A DNA stretch of 64,000 nt from assembly GCF_020911865.1 (NCBI RefSeq), contig NZ_CP087131.1, positions 3,844,001-3,908,000 on the forward strand. The letters run 5' to 3'. Both the position numbers and the translations under genes were made by a program. Source of the stretch: Chryseobacterium sp. C-71 (GTDB taxonomy: Bacteria > Bacteroidota > Bacteroidia > Flavobacteriales > Weeksellaceae). The notes beneath the pieces are model-generated. The model did not search any database and had not been told where the DNA came from. It saw only the letters and a program-made list of their open reading frames with translations. This document shows, piece by piece, positions 51,138-59,902 of this stretch. Numbering within the stretch: position 1 is the first letter of the stretch; each line of letters begins with the position of its first letter.

Positions 51138-51230
51138 AAAAAATCTTTGTGGTCTTAGTAAAGTGTCAACGCCTTTGTGAGCCTTAAAAACGGTTAGATA
51201 GGAAAAAATCTGTGTGCTCTGTGTTCAAAT
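51138..51230 (+). repeat. Two copies of the dispersed TTTGTG element
   Basis: AAAAATCTTTGTGGTCTTAG (from 51138) and AAAAAATCTGTGTGCTCTGT (from 51203) fit the pattern AAAAnCTTTGTGnnCTTTGTG seen also at 8933, 24985 and 39401. They occupy the spacer before the PH-domain gene. Confidence 0.55.
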
Positions 51231-51326
51231 TATGTATGATAATTAAAATTTTTCCTACGTTATATTTTATTTCAGTTATTTTCTTAATTTTATTAGCTAA
51301 ATAAAACTACAAATTAAAATAAAATT

Positions 51327-51941
51327 ATGTTTAAAAAATTAGCTGCTGAAGCTTTAGGATTAGGTGATATCGGTAAAATTATTCCTTCACAGGATTATGA
51401 TAAAGTAGATTCTGACGATTACATTCTTTCGGAAGATCAGGAGAAAATTTTCTTCTTGATTAAATCTAAAAGAGACGAATACTGCTTTACCAACAGAGCT
51501 TTGATTCATATTGACGGAGCAAGTGCAATTGATAGAAAGAGAATTCTGAGAAGATATGAATACTATCAATTTCCTTTCTCGAATGTGGTTTTACAGACTG
51601 CGGGAACGATCGATCTGGATGTTGAAATTTCATTCAATATCGGAAATGTTCCTTTGATGATTAGCGTTGCAAAAGGTCAGGTTGATCAGTTGAAAGACTT
51701 ATACAAAGCACTTTTGGCGATTCAGCAGGAAGTTCACCACAATCATTCTTTGTTGAATTTTTCTAATGACAGCATACAGAAAGCGATTGGAAGTGTTGCT
51801 TCCGGAAAGCAGGAAAACGTTTCAAAAAGTCAGGAATTAAAGGCTATCAACGAATATATTTTCGCATGGAACACGAATAGTTTCGATCGCTACAATCAAA
51901 AAGATTTTTCTAAGATTTTTGAAAAGTACATTAATAATTAA
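51327..51941 (+). CDS. Bacterial PH-domain protein (YvbH-like)
   Basis: The 204-residue protein carries a bacterial pleckstrin-homology domain (about residues 10-125: DDYILSEDQEKIFFLIKSKRDEYCFTNRALIHIDG, RRYEYYQFPFSNVVLQTAGTIDLDVEISF). A C-terminal helical part (AIQQEVHHNHSLLNFSNDSIQKA) resembles the oligomerisation region of the YvbH family. There is no signal peptide or membrane segment, so it is cytoplasmic. Function in the family is undefined. The gene stands alone between two near-identical terminators. Confidence 0.88.
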   Translation: MFKKLAAEALGLGDIGKIIPSQDYDKVDSDDYILSEDQEKIFFLIKSKRDEYCFTNRALIHIDGASAIDRKRILRRYEYYQFPFSNVVLQTAGTIDLDVEISFNIGNVPLMISVAKGQVDQLKDLYKALLAIQQEVHHNHSLLNFSNDSIQKAIGSVASGKQENVSKSQELKAINEYIFAWNTNSFDRYNQKDFSKIFEKYINN

Positions 51942-51951
51942 GATTCATTTG

Positions 51952-51978
51952 AACCACAGATTTTTTCTGTGGTTTTTT
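51952..51978 (+). terminator. Terminator after the PH-domain gene
   Basis: AACCACAGA (51952-51960) and TCTGTGGTT (51966-51974) form a 9-bp stem with a T-rich loop and T tract. The 26-nt core is shared with the terminator after lpdA. Confidence 0.9.
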
Positions 51979-52005
51979 ATATATTTAAAGTATAAAACAC
52001 ATAAG

Positions 52006-52857
52006 TTGAACAAAAAATACACACAGCTTATTTATAAGATCATTTTTTCTCCATTTACACAAATTGTTTTGTGCACTTTGCTTTTATTTGTTAAAATCTC
52101 GTCTATATATTTCAAAATACTGGTTTTGTGTGTATTCAGTCTTCAGCTTTTAAGGTATTATTTTAGAAAAACAGCATTTAATTCAACACATTCTTTTTGG
52201 TATCTTATTTTTGTTGTACCAATCTTATATTTCTTTTTGTACAGTAAGATTTTTGAGGTGTATCAAATTAATTTTTATATTAAAATATTCTTGTTTATTA
52301 TACCCATCGTTTATAGTTTCTATTATTATTCTAAAAGAAATCCTTCAACAGGCGAAAAAATATTTTTGAATTTGATATGTTATTATTTTATTCCATTTTT
52401 TATGGCTTTGAATTTTTCTTTTGACTTTTCAAAACCTGTTATAAAAGAATTTGTGGTTATTGATAAACAGGAGAATTCATTTGGATCTTTCAATACAGAA
52501 TATTCTGAATATACATTTTATGAATTAAAAGTAGTTCCAAAAAGTATTTATTTTAAACCATTTTTGCAAAAAGAACTCTCTGAGACTGATTATAAAAGTA
52601 TGCTGTTAAAATCAGCAAAAATACATTCAAATAATTTGGTTAATTTAAAAAGTGTTGATTATGAGTTGATTAATACACAGTCTTTATTTAATATTAAAAC
52701 TCAAAAATTTATTTACATCATTACACTGAAAGAATATGTCGAGCCAACTATGTTTAAAGTAAATACTGAAATTTATCGAAAGTTTAATAAAGGTGATAAG
52801 ATTGATTTTGAAAAACATAAAGGTCTTTTTGGGATAGAATGGTATTATTTTAGATAA
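52006..52857 (+). CDS. Membrane protein of unknown function, probable TTG start
   Basis: The only in-frame ATG before the first membrane segment (51919) lies inside the upstream gene and would force translation through the terminator stem. A TTG at 52006 is therefore the better start, giving 283 residues. Five hydrophobic segments cover roughly residues 15-140. A soluble, mixed C-terminal domain (about 145-283) begins SFDFSKPVIKEFVVIDKQE and contains several Tyr-rich strands. The gene is very AT-rich and unrecognised. Topology suggests an integral inner-membrane protein with one exposed domain. Confidence 0.6.
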   Translation: MNKKYTQLIYKIIFSPFTQIVLCTLLLFVKISSIYFKILVLCVFSLQLLRYYFRKTAFNSTHSFWYLIFVVPILYFFLYSKIFEVYQINFYIKIFLFIIPIVYSFYYYSKRNPSTGEKIFLNLICYYFIPFFMALNFSFDFSKPVIKEFVVIDKQENSFGSFNTEYSEYTFYELKVVPKSIYFKPFLQKELSETDYKSMLLKSAKIHSNNLVNLKSVDYELINTQSLFNIKTQKFIYIITLKEYVEPTMFKVNTEIYRKFNKGDKIDFEKHKGLFGIEWYYFR

Positions 52858-52942
52858 TCGGTTTAGAAATATTAACATTTACACAACAACAATTAAATGG
52901 AAAAAAATTCTTTATCATCATTTGTTTTCATAAATTTATTCA

Positions 52943-53734
52943 ATGAACTTTGAAAAAACGGGATTGGTTTTATCGGGTGGCGGTACTAAAGGTATTGCAC
53001 ATGCCGGAGTTTTGAAATTTTTAAGCGAAAAAAATATTGATGTAGACATTCTCTCATGTTGTAGTGCGGGTTCAATCGTGGGCTGTCTTTACGCAATTGG
53101 AAAAAAGCCTGAAGAGATTTTAGATTTCTTTCAATCCATCTACTTTTTCAACTGGAAACATTTTACCTTTAATCAGCCGGGACTGGTTTCATCGATTATT
53201 TTTGCCAATTATCTTAAACCTATTTTTCAGGATATGAAAATCGGTGATCTGGATAAAGAAGTAAGAATTGTTGCAACAGAATTGGTGTCCGGAACCGAAA
53301 AAATATTTGATAAAGATTTCAAAGTCATAGACGCAATGATTGCTTCCTGCTCAATTCCCGGAATTACAACACCTTATATTTTAGGTGAAGAAATGTATTG
53401 CGATGGAGGAGTTCTCAATAATTTTCCGGCTGACATTATCAGAGCTGACTGTGATAAATTGATTGGTGTATTTGTTTCGCCACCGCATGATATTAAAATC
53501 AGTGATCTGAAAACCATTAAATCCATTGTTTCACGTTCGTTTGATTTATTTTCATACAGAGTTGAAAAGGTAAAATTCGAATACTGTGACTGGCTGATTT
53601 CTTCCAAAGATCTTTCTGCTTTCGGGAATTTTGAAAGAAAAAAAGAACGTCTTGAGCAAATTTACAACATTGGGTATGAAGCGGCCAAAAACAGTTTTGT
53701 TGAAAACGATTTCTTTAGTAAAATAAAAAATTAG
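52943..53734 (+). CDS. Patatin-like phospholipase
   Basis: The 263-residue protein has the patatin fold landmarks: oxyanion loop SGGGTKG (11-17), the nucleophile region SCCSAGS with Ser41, and the catalytic Asp154 in CDGGVLNNFP. The usual nucleophile motif is GxSxG. Here the first Gly is replaced by Cys (CCSAG), an uncommon change next to the active site. The oxyanion loop, Ser and Asp are retained, so lipid acyl hydrolase activity remains plausible. There is no signal peptide. It converges with adenine deaminase, 11 nt separating the stops. Confidence 0.9.
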   Translation: MNFEKTGLVLSGGGTKGIAHAGVLKFLSEKNIDVDILSCCSAGSIVGCLYAIGKKPEEILDFFQSIYFFNWKHFTFNQPGLVSSIIFANYLKPIFQDMKIGDLDKEVRIVATELVSGTEKIFDKDFKVIDAMIASCSIPGITTPYILGEEMYCDGGVLNNFPADIIRADCDKLIGVFVSPPHDIKISDLKTIKSIVSRSFDLFSYRVEKVKFEYCDWLISSKDLSAFGNFERKKERLEQIYNIGYEAAKNSFVENDFFSKIKN

Positions 53735-53745
53735 AAAAGAAAATT

Positions 53746-55380
53746 CTATTTATCTTTCACAAAAACATCCGTAAACTCGAAGCTTTTACCATTAAATAGA
53801 CCCTTATCGCTCAGTTTTAATTCAGGAATAACCAAAAGTGCCATGAAAGACAAGCTCATGTAGGGTGCTCGTAATTTGCTTCCAAGCGCTTTTGCACTTA
53901 GATCTAATTTAATATATAATTCCGCAACTTCTTCGGCCGGAAGATTGGTCATAATTCCGGCAATTGGTAGTTCTAAAACCAATTCTTCTGTTTCTGTGGC
54001 TAAAGATATTCCGCCTTTTGCTCTGATGATGGCGTTCACGGCTTTACAAATATCATCGTCATTGGTACCAACGACAACGATATTGTGGCAATCGTGTGCA
54101 ACACAGGATGCGATAGCTCCGTTTTTTAAACCAATATTTTTAATAAAAGCTGTGGCAACGGGAGCGTCGTTATATCGGTTGACTACAGCAATTTTTAGAA
54201 TATCTTCTTCGGTATTTGATTCTGCAAAACCATTAATGACCAAAGTTTTTGATTGTATTTCATGCGTGATTAATTGTCCGTCAAGAGCTTCAATCACACG
54301 AATGGTATCGCTTTCACTTTTAATTTTAAAATCGGATGGTTGTTTTAAATTACAGTTAAAATTATTCGCAACGGGTGCTTCAACGGATTGAATGAAAGAG
54401 TTTCCGTTCTCTGCAACCAATTCACCATTGATGTAGGTTTTTAAAATATTGAAGTTTTCAATACTATCAATTTCAATAAAATCTGCATTATCGCCAGGCT
54501 GTAATAAACCAATGGGTAAATTATAGTGTTTTACAACATTATAAGATGCGGCACGAAGAATATCATATAAGTCGTGACCGGCTTTCAAAGCACGTTTTAC
54601 ATGATCATTGATGTGGGATTCAATTAAATTATCGGGATGTTTGTCATCACAACAAAACATGATCTGCTCCGGAAAATCTTTTAACAATGGAATTAACGTG
54701 TCGAAATTTTTGGCAGCACTTCCTTCTCGGATCATTATTTTCACCCCGTGTTTCAGCTTTTCAAGAGCTTCGGTATGGCCAAAACATTCGTGATCTGTCG
54801 TTATTCCGGCATCGAAATAGGTTTTCATTCCTTCTCCCATTAATCCCGGAGCGTGACCATCGATGGGTTTGCCGTGTTTTTTAGCAAAGGCTATTTTCTT
54901 TAAAACCTCTTCATCATTATAAATAACGCCCGGGAAATTCATCATTTCAGCTAAGTAAACAATTTCTTTTCTACTCAATAGCTGGTCAATATCATTAGAA
55001 TCAATTATAGCTCCTGCAGTTTCAAACTGAGTCGCCGGTACGCAAGACGGAGCTCCAAAATAAAAATGAAATGGAAAATGCTGAGCATTTTCAATCATAT
55101 AATCGACACCCGCAACGCCTAAAACATTGGCTATTTCGTGCGGATCAGAAATTGTTCCTACAGTTCCGTGTTTTACGGCAATTCGGGCAAATTCTGAAGG
55201 TACGAGCATGCTGCTTTCGATATGAACGTGTGCATCGATAAACCCGGGTAAAATATAAGTGTCTAATGTTTCTTTAATTCTCTTTATTGATGCAATTTTC
55301 TTATTTAAAATAGATATTTCTGCGGGATACGTTTCTCTTGAAATGATATCAATTAAATTTGCTTTGACTGTAAATTTCAT
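53746..55380 (-). CDS. ade: Adenine deaminase
   Basis: The 544-residue enzyme converts adenine to hypoxanthine for purine salvage. It belongs to the bacterial Ade family of the amidohydrolase superfamily. Metal-binding and catalytic regions are visible: [16 protein letters not shown] near residue 50, [51 protein letters not shown], and in the C-terminal domain [13 protein letters not shown]. The length is normal for the family. A terminator for the upstream gene lies 23 nt before its start, so it is likely a separate unit. Confidence 0.95.
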   Translation of the reverse strand: MKFTVKANLIDIISRETYPAEISILNKKIASIKRIKETLDTYILPGFIDAHVHIESSMLVPSEFARIAVKHGTVGTISDPHEIANVLGVAGVDYMIENAQHFPFHFYFGAPSCVPATQFETAGAIIDSNDIDQLLSRKEIVYLAEMMNFPGVIYNDEEVLKKIAFAKKHGKPIDGHAPGLMGEGMKTYFDAGITTDHECFGHTEALEKLKHGVKIMIREGSAAKNFDTLIPLLKDFPEQIMFCCDDKHPDNLIESHINDHVKRALKAGHDLYDILRAASYNVVKHYNLPIGLLQPGDNADFIEIDSIENFNILKTYINGELVAENGNSFIQSVEAPVANNFNCNLKQPSDFKIKSESDTIRVIEALDGQLITHEIQSKTLVINGFAESNTEEDILKIAVVNRYNDAPVATAFIKNIGLKNGAIASCVAHDCHNIVVVGTNDDDICKAVNAIIRAKGGISLATETEELVLELPIAGIMTNLPAEEVAELYIKLDLSAKALGSKLRAPYMSLSFMALLVIPELKLSDKGLFNGKSFEFTDVFVKDK

Positions 55381-55402
55381 TCTGTTTTTCTTAAAATAAA
55401 AA

Positions 55403-55426
55403 ATTCCTAATCGTGAAATTAGGAAT
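55403..55426 (-). terminator. Terminator after the 149-residue secreted protein (minus strand)
   Basis: ATTCCTAAT (55403-55411) and ATTAGGAAT (55418-55426) form a 9-bp stem. On the minus strand a T-rich tract follows. Confidence 0.8.
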
Positions 55427-55449
55427 TATTATTTGATTTTTTGTTTAAA

Positions 55450-55899
55450 TTAATTTTTAACAACCTGCGCATCTTGTCTTACTAAAGTTTCACCGTTTCC
55501 ATCGATTACTACTAACGTGTAAGGCGCTTTTTTGGCGGAAGCTGTCAGATAATTTCTCCAAACCTGATAAAGTGTTCCATTATTATTAAATTCAAAATAA
55601 TAATTGCCGCCAGATCCATCGGGGATAACTTCTCCGTCTGAGATAATCATGCTTGGTTTGGCTGAGATTTTCGTATTAGCGCCCCAAGATTGATAAAGGT
55701 AATTTCCGTTTGGCTGTTTGTCGATCTTTATTTTAAACTTTTTAGTTTTAATAATAACCGTTTTAGGAATTCTCTCTTGAGAATCTTTATCTCTGTTATT
55801 GGTAATTTTTTCTTTTGGATTGGTATCATTATTATCTTTAATATTCGCAAAAGATAAAACAGGCAGTAAACATGCGCCCAGTATAATTTTCTTAATCAT
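55450..55899 (-). CDS. Small secreted protein of unknown function
   Basis: The 149-residue product has a signal peptide (MIKKIILGACLLPVLSFA). A charged linker (about 20-45) is followed by a beta-rich domain with repeated aromatic strands (NGNYLYQSWG, GNYYFEFNNNGTLYQVWRNYL) and a short tail. The twin Q-(S/V)-W patterns suggest an internal duplication. No family is recognised. It ends at a clear terminator and is probably a single-gene unit. Confidence 0.65.
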   Translation of the reverse strand: MIKKIILGACLLPVLSFANIKDNNDTNPKEKITNNRDKDSQERIPKTVIIKTKKFKIKIDKQPNGNYLYQSWGANTKISAKPSMIISDGEVIPDGSGGNYYFEFNNNGTLYQVWRNYLTASAKKAPYTLVVIDGNGETLVRQDAQVVKN

Positions 55900-55971
55900 T
55901 GTATTGGTTTTATTTAAGATTATTCACCAAAGGGTTATCAAATTTAAAGCCAATAAACGTTCTCAATTTTT

Positions 55972-56460
55972 TTATTTAAATATTTCTTTAAATTCATTAA
56001 TGTAAGAAAATTTTTCATAACCTAAATGATTAAAATTATTTTGAATATAATCTTTCAGTTTCAAATAATTTCGATGATATGATTGAGATACATTAATTAC
56101 TTTGTTTTTTTTGTTATATAAAAAAATAAATTCGTAAGTCCCACCATTATCACTTTGATGACTGTATTTCCAGCCTTCAATTTCTGAATGTGAATATTTT
56201 TTAATTATAAGTCCGAAGAATTGCTTGACAATAATTTCTTTAGTATTAAATATTACAATTGTACATTTTGTCTTAAATTCCAGAAAAAGTAATAACAAAA
56301 ATGAAGAAATCATTATTGTAGGTACAAAAATTTTGACAAAAATTTTATCATTGTAATATGGAGAAATAAAGAAATCAGGAAGAATAAAAATGATTGCACA
56401 TAAAATTGCAATTAATACTATGGGCAGTATAAAAGCTTTAAAAGTAAATCTTGTTTTCAT
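55972..56460 (-). CDS. Membrane protein with two N-terminal helices
   Basis: The 162-residue product has two hydrophobic segments (about residues 8-31 and 42-62) and a soluble C-terminal half. The latter resembles a small PH-like or YcxB-like beta domain (CTIVIFNTKEIIVKQFFGLIIKKYSHSEIEGW), followed by a charged helix. This layout is common in small bacterial membrane proteins of unknown function. It is 22 nt downstream of the ABC ATPase gene on the same strand and may be co-transcribed with it. Confidence 0.65.
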   Translation of the reverse strand: MKTRFTFKAFILPIVLIAILCAIIFILPDFFISPYYNDKIFVKIFVPTIMISSFLLLLFLEFKTKCTIVIFNTKEIIVKQFFGLIIKKYSHSEIEGWKYSHQSDNGGTYEFIFLYNKKNKVINVSQSYHRNYLKLKDYIQNNFNHLGYEKFSYINEFKEIFK

Positions 56461-56482
56461 GTTTACAAAATAATATTCTTAC

Positions 56483-57202
56483 TTAATCATCAACCTCAAC
56501 TACATGATTCTGCGTATAACTCGCAAAAGCCTCCTCCAGACTGTCAAATTTCCCTTTAAATTCTTCAATTGCGCAATCCTGCAGAATATTTCCTTTGTGA
56601 ATCAAAATTACTCTAGAGCAAAGTGCCTCAACCTCCTGCATAATGTGTGTAGAAAGCAAAACTGTTTTCTCTTTACCGATTTCTTTTACTACGTTTCTGA
56701 TTTCGATGATTTGATTAGGGTCAAGACCGTTGGTAGGTTCATCCAGAATCAATAAATCAGGTTGGTGAATAATCGCCTGAGCCAAACCTATTCTCTGTTT
56801 GTAACCTTTAGATAGCTGGCTGATTTTCTTTGATTTTTCGGGAGTAATTCCTACCAATTCAATGACCTCATCTACTCTCGCTTCAGAAATTTTGTGAATA
56901 TTGGCAACAAATTGCAGATACTCTTTCACATACATTTCCAAATACAGAGGATTGTTTTCCGGAAGGAAACCGATGTTTTTTTTGCTTTCGATTTCGTTTT
57001 CAGAAATATTTTTTCCGTTAAAAATAATTTCACCTTCATCAATTTTCAAAGCACCCACAATAGATTTCATCAGTGTAGATTTTCCGGCTCCGTTTGGGCC
57101 AAGAAGACCTATGATTTCGTTTTTTTCAATTGAAATGTTAATATTGTTGAGTGCAGTTTGCTCAGCAAACTTTTTGGTTAAATTGATTATTTGAAGAGAC
57201 AT
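56483..57202 (-). CDS. ABC transporter ATP-binding protein
   Basis: The 239-residue protein is a complete ABC ATPase: Walker A GPNGAGKST (35-43), Q-loop region GFLPENNPLY, signature LSKGYKQR (near 129-136), Walker B LLILDEPTNGLD, and the switch His in LLSTH. The sequence is closest in style to export or gliding-type ATPases (CcmA/GldA-like), but length and context do not allow a gldA call. No permease gene is adjacent unless the two-helix protein downstream plays a part. The transported substrate is unknown. Confidence 0.93.
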   Translation of the reverse strand: MSLQIINLTKKFAEQTALNNINISIEKNEIIGLLGPNGAGKSTLMKSIVGALKIDEGEIIFNGKNISENEIESKKNIGFLPENNPLYLEMYVKEYLQFVANIHKISEARVDEVIELVGITPEKSKKISQLSKGYKQRIGLAQAIIHQPDLLILDEPTNGLDPNQIIEIRNVVKEIGKEKTVLLSTHIMQEVEALCSRVILIHKGNILQDCAIEEFKGKFDSLEEAFASYTQNHVVEVDD

Positions 57203-57237
57203 AATTGTTAATCTTTTTACAAAAATAAAATAAAAAA

Positions 57238-57258
57238 ACTCATTCTTTACGAATGAGT
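57238..57258 (-). terminator. Terminator after the 190-residue secreted protein (minus strand)
   Basis: ACTCATTC (57238-57245) and GAATGAGT (57251-57258) form an 8-bp stem with a 5-nt loop. On the minus strand six T residues and further T-rich sequence follow. Confidence 0.8.
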
Positions 57259-57284
57259 TCAGGTATTATTAAAAAAATAAATAT

Positions 57285-57857
57285 TTACTTTCTTGATTTC
57301 TTTTTCGGAGTAGGATTAGCAACAGCAGCTTTTTCTGGTACGTAAGTGTTTGTACTTGATACATTAGAAACTGTATTTGCTTTACTAGCTACAGATTTTT
57401 TGTACAAAGCGGCTTTTGACGAGCCAATTCCGAAAATTTTGTCGATCTGTTTTTTATTCAAAAACTGAGATTTCCCGACATATTTTTTGTTCTTATTGAT
57501 ATACTGAATAAACTGTACGGTAGGCTGACCGTAGTTTTTTTCGTAATGAAGTTCAATGATGTCATTTGGAAGTTCCAACGTAACATTGCCCGAAGGTTGA
57601 TCTATAAAGCCGTCAGTGATCAATTTGTAAAGATCATTAACGTCACCGTTAACGTCTAAAAATGAAAATGATCTGAATGTGTTAAGATTACTTGTGTTAA
57701 TATCCTGGTAATTGAATGTGAACCTGTTTTCTTTTTTGTACAAGCCTACCGAATTTTCTTTACCAATTTCCACCAAGGTCTCATTTTTCAGCACCTTAAT
57801 TTGGGAAAAAGCAGATATTCCAAACGTGCAGGCGAATAGTAGAAGTATTTTTCTCAT
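57285..57857 (-). CDS. Secreted protein of unknown function with basic tail
   Basis: The start is the ATG ending at 57857, which opens a signal peptide (MRKILLLFACTFGISAFSQ). An upstream in-frame start would overlap the promoter at 57894-57923 and is rejected. The 190-residue product has a beta-rich middle (NSVGLYKKENRFTFNYQDIN, SFLDVNGDVNDLYKLI) and a low-complexity Ala/Ser/Thr/Pro region ending in PKKKSRK. No family is recognised. It is a single-gene unit with both promoter and terminator visible. Confidence 0.65.
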   Translation of the reverse strand: MRKILLLFACTFGISAFSQIKVLKNETLVEIGKENSVGLYKKENRFTFNYQDINTSNLNTFRSFSFLDVNGDVNDLYKLITDGFIDQPSGNVTLELPNDIIELHYEKNYGQPTVQFIQYINKNKKYVGKSQFLNKKQIDKIFGIGSSKAALYKKSVASKANTVSNVSSTNTYVPEKAAVANPTPKKKSRK

Positions 57858-57893
57858 GTTATGTATTTTATATATGATGTGATATGGTAGTGC

Positions 57894-57923
57894 TAAATTA
57901 GCTATTCTACAATTAACCACAAT
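57894..57923 (-). promoter_or_regulatory. Promoter of the 190-residue secreted protein gene
   Basis: On the minus strand TTG (57921-57923) is followed after 19 bp by TAATTTAG (57894-57901), one mismatch from TAnnTTTG. Confidence 0.5.
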
Positions 57924-58105
57924 TTTTTATGGCACAAAAATAACTTTTTTTTTTGACTTAGGTTTTCTCAATATTGAGATGAAAGAAATTTTAACTTGCT
58001 CGTTTTCTTTTTTGAAATTGCAGTAGAGGCACTTAAGTGTATTTTGAACTGTGCTTTTATTTTTGTGCGAGATATTAAAAATGTTATTGAATTTTAGCCA
58101 CTGAC

Positions 58106-58393
58106 TCAGCTTTGCGAATATTCTTCTTTTAATTTTTTATCTAATATAAAAGGTACGAAAGGCAAAACAGAACCTATTATGTAGATAATAACCCTCACAA
58201 GACTCCATCTGTACTTTAGTGCTGTTGCGACGAGAATAACCATAAAAACAAGAAATAATACTCCATGTATCCATCCAAAATATTTCACAGCTTCAGAAAT
58301 ATTAAAAATATATTTTAATGGCATTGCAATAAAAAGTAAAATCAAGTAGGAGATGCCTTCAATAAGAGCTGTTTTACGATAGATATTGATCAT
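58106..58393 (-). CDS. DUF3817 family small membrane protein
   Basis: The 95-residue protein starts at the ATG ending at 58393 (MINIYRKTALIEGISYLILLF); a longer upstream frame has no sensible N-terminus. Three hydrophobic segments (about residues 10-28, 36-58 and 65-85) and the spaced motif GISYLILL, then FGWIHGVLFLVF, then LPFVPFILDKKL are those of DUF3817 (YtxH-unrelated, often annotated as membrane protein next to MFS genes). Function is unknown. It appears to be a single-gene unit. Confidence 0.82.
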   Translation of the reverse strand: MINIYRKTALIEGISYLILLFIAMPLKYIFNISEAVKYFGWIHGVLFLVFMVILVATALKYRWSLVRVIIYIIGSVLPFVPFILDKKLKEEYSQS

Positions 58394-58631
58394 ACAAAAT
58401 AAAATTTTCGGCAGGCGAATGTTGCGGCAATAATAGTTTATTCTGATGGAATTTACAAATATATATTTTTGTGAAAAATTAAAAACTACCCACCGTAAAG
58501 ACCAAACTAACAAGTTTTTATTTAAAATAAATCAAATTTTGGTTTTTGTTTAGTTGTTTTTAAGTTTTGGTTAATAAATTGTATAGTAAAAACCAAAGCG
58601 ATCAATAAACTCTAATCATAAAAACAATACG

Positions 58632-58850
58632 ATGGATATTTCTTACTACGATTTTACAAATTTACCAGATAAGACTCAATTTGACCTGGTGTTGAGTAAA
58701 GGAAAAATAATCAGTGAAAATACGGTGAGTAACACGAAGTATATGCTGTATGAATTGTCTAGCTTTACGGTTGAGATTATTTACAGCTTACCCAAAAATT
58801 CTATTTCAGGGAAAAATGTTTATCTCAATAGAGCCGCATATTCAGCCTGA
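58632..58850 (+). CDS. Small hypothetical protein (72 aa)
   Basis: The 72-residue protein has no signal peptide or membrane segment and reads as a compact mixed alpha/beta domain (FDLVLSKGKIISENTVSNTKYMLYELSSFTVEIIYSL). No family is recognised. The clean start context, the terminator downstream and protein-like composition support a real gene. It stands alone between divergent and convergent neighbours. Confidence 0.6.
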   Translation: MDISYYDFTNLPDKTQFDLVLSKGKIISENTVSNTKYMLYELSSFTVEIIYSLPKNSISGKNVYLNRAAYSA

Positions 58851-58897
58851 TGCTAGATTGAAACAAGAGTTATCATGATATTTATTTGTAACAAAAT

Positions 58898-58924
58898 AAA
58901 GAGTGAACCATTGGCTCACTCTTT
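58898..58924. terminator. Bidirectional terminator before the alpha/beta hydrolase stop
   Basis: AAAGAGTGA (58898-58906) and TCACTCTTT (58916-58924) form a 9-bp stem with a 9-nt loop. It serves the small plus-strand gene and the convergent hydrolase gene. Confidence 0.8.
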
Positions 58925-58950
58925 CAATATTTACTTAAACAACTTAAATT

Positions 58951-59772
58951 TTAAGCTTCAATAAACTCTAAAAGGTCTTTATTAATCGTTGCTGCTTCCG
59001 TAGTCGGCATTCCGTGAGGGAAACCAAGATACGTTTTTATCGTTCCGTTTTTCAATAATTTGATTGATTTCAAAGCTGCATTTTGGTAAGGTACAATCTG
59101 GTCATCTTCACCGTGAAGAACCAAAACCGGAATATCAACATTTTTCAAATCTTCTGTAAAATCAGTTTCAGAAAACGCTTTGATCCCGTCATAATGAGCA
59201 ACGATTCCACCCATCATTCCTTGTCTCCACCAGTTTCTCTGTACGCCTTCTTTCACATCTGCGCCTTCTCTGTTATAACCATAAAATGGGAAAGTCAAAT
59301 CAATATAAAACTGCTGTCTGTTGTTTAAAGTCTGGTCTCTGATGCCATCAAAAACCGACATCGGAACACCATCCGGATTGCTGTCGCTCGCTACCATAAT
59401 TGGCGGAACAGCACTGATTAAAACTGCTTTTTTCGCTCTTCCATTCGCATATTTATTCACATAACGGATTACTTCGCCACCGCCAGTTGAGTGACCGATG
59501 TGAACTACATCCTTCAAATCTAAGAATTCTACCAATTCCGCTGCATCAGAAGCGTATTGCTCAATCGTGTGATTGTAAATATCCTGGCTGGAACGGCCGT
59601 GACCTCTTCTGTCGTGCGTCACCACTCTATAACCTTTTTGCAGGAAAAAAATCACCTGTGCATCCCAGTCGTCTGATGATAAAGGCCATCCGTGGTGAAA
59701 CATCAAAACTGGTCCTTCGCCTTGGTCTTTGTAAAAAATCTCTGTTCCGTCTTTTAATTTTAGTGTGCTCAT
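58951..59772 (-). CDS. Alpha/beta hydrolase of the non-haem chloroperoxidase type
   Basis: The 273-residue protein matches cofactor-free haloperoxidase/perhydrolase-like esterases. The oxyanion region is FHHGWPLSSDDWD, the nucleophile Ser is in GHSTGGGE, the acid Asp is in HGEDDQIVP, and the His is in GFPHGMPTT. DRRGHGRSSQ is also characteristic. It is cytoplasmic by lack of a signal peptide. Its promoter region holds a perfect 14-bp palindrome, so regulation by a dimeric repressor or activator is likely. A role in redox or organic-peroxide stress is suggested by neighbours. Confidence 0.92.
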   Translation of the reverse strand: MSTLKLKDGTEIFYKDQGEGPVLMFHHGWPLSSDDWDAQVIFFLQKGYRVVTHDRRGHGRSSQDIYNHTIEQYASDAAELVEFLDLKDVVHIGHSTGGGEVIRYVNKYANGRAKKAVLISAVPPIMVASDSNPDGVPMSVFDGIRDQTLNNRQQFYIDLTFPFYGYNREGADVKEGVQRNWWRQGMMGGIVAHYDGIKAFSETDFTEDLKNVDIPVLVLHGEDDQIVPYQNAALKSIKLLKNGTIKTYLGFPHGMPTTEAATINKDLLEFIEA

Positions 59773-59833
59773 TGTTTTAATTTTTAAATGTTGTGATTAA
59801 TTTATTTTATATTTTGTTGTCTTAATTCTTTAG

Positions 59834-59877
59834 CAAATGTAGTCCTGTAAATTCCAATCCATCTTAACCTAGGTTAA
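59834..59877 (-). promoter_or_regulatory. Promoter and palindromic operator of the alpha/beta hydrolase gene
   Basis: On the minus strand TACATTTG (59834-59841) is a full -7 match. The perfect palindrome TTAACCTAGGTTAA lies at 59864-59877, 22 bp upstream, where it would overlap the -33 region. No regulator gene is adjacent. Confidence 0.6.
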
Positions 59878-59902
59878 AATCGTTCAGTCTTGTTAAATTT
59901 TA

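Noticed and set aside
51919..52005. ATG at 51919 as the start of the membrane protein gene
   Set aside because: It lies inside the PH-domain gene and would require translation through a strong terminator stem; TTG at 52006 fits better.
56483..57202. Assignment of the ABC ATPase as GldA
   Set aside because: The protein is shorter than GldA as I know it, and no gliding or permease gene is adjacent; only a generic ABC call is supported.
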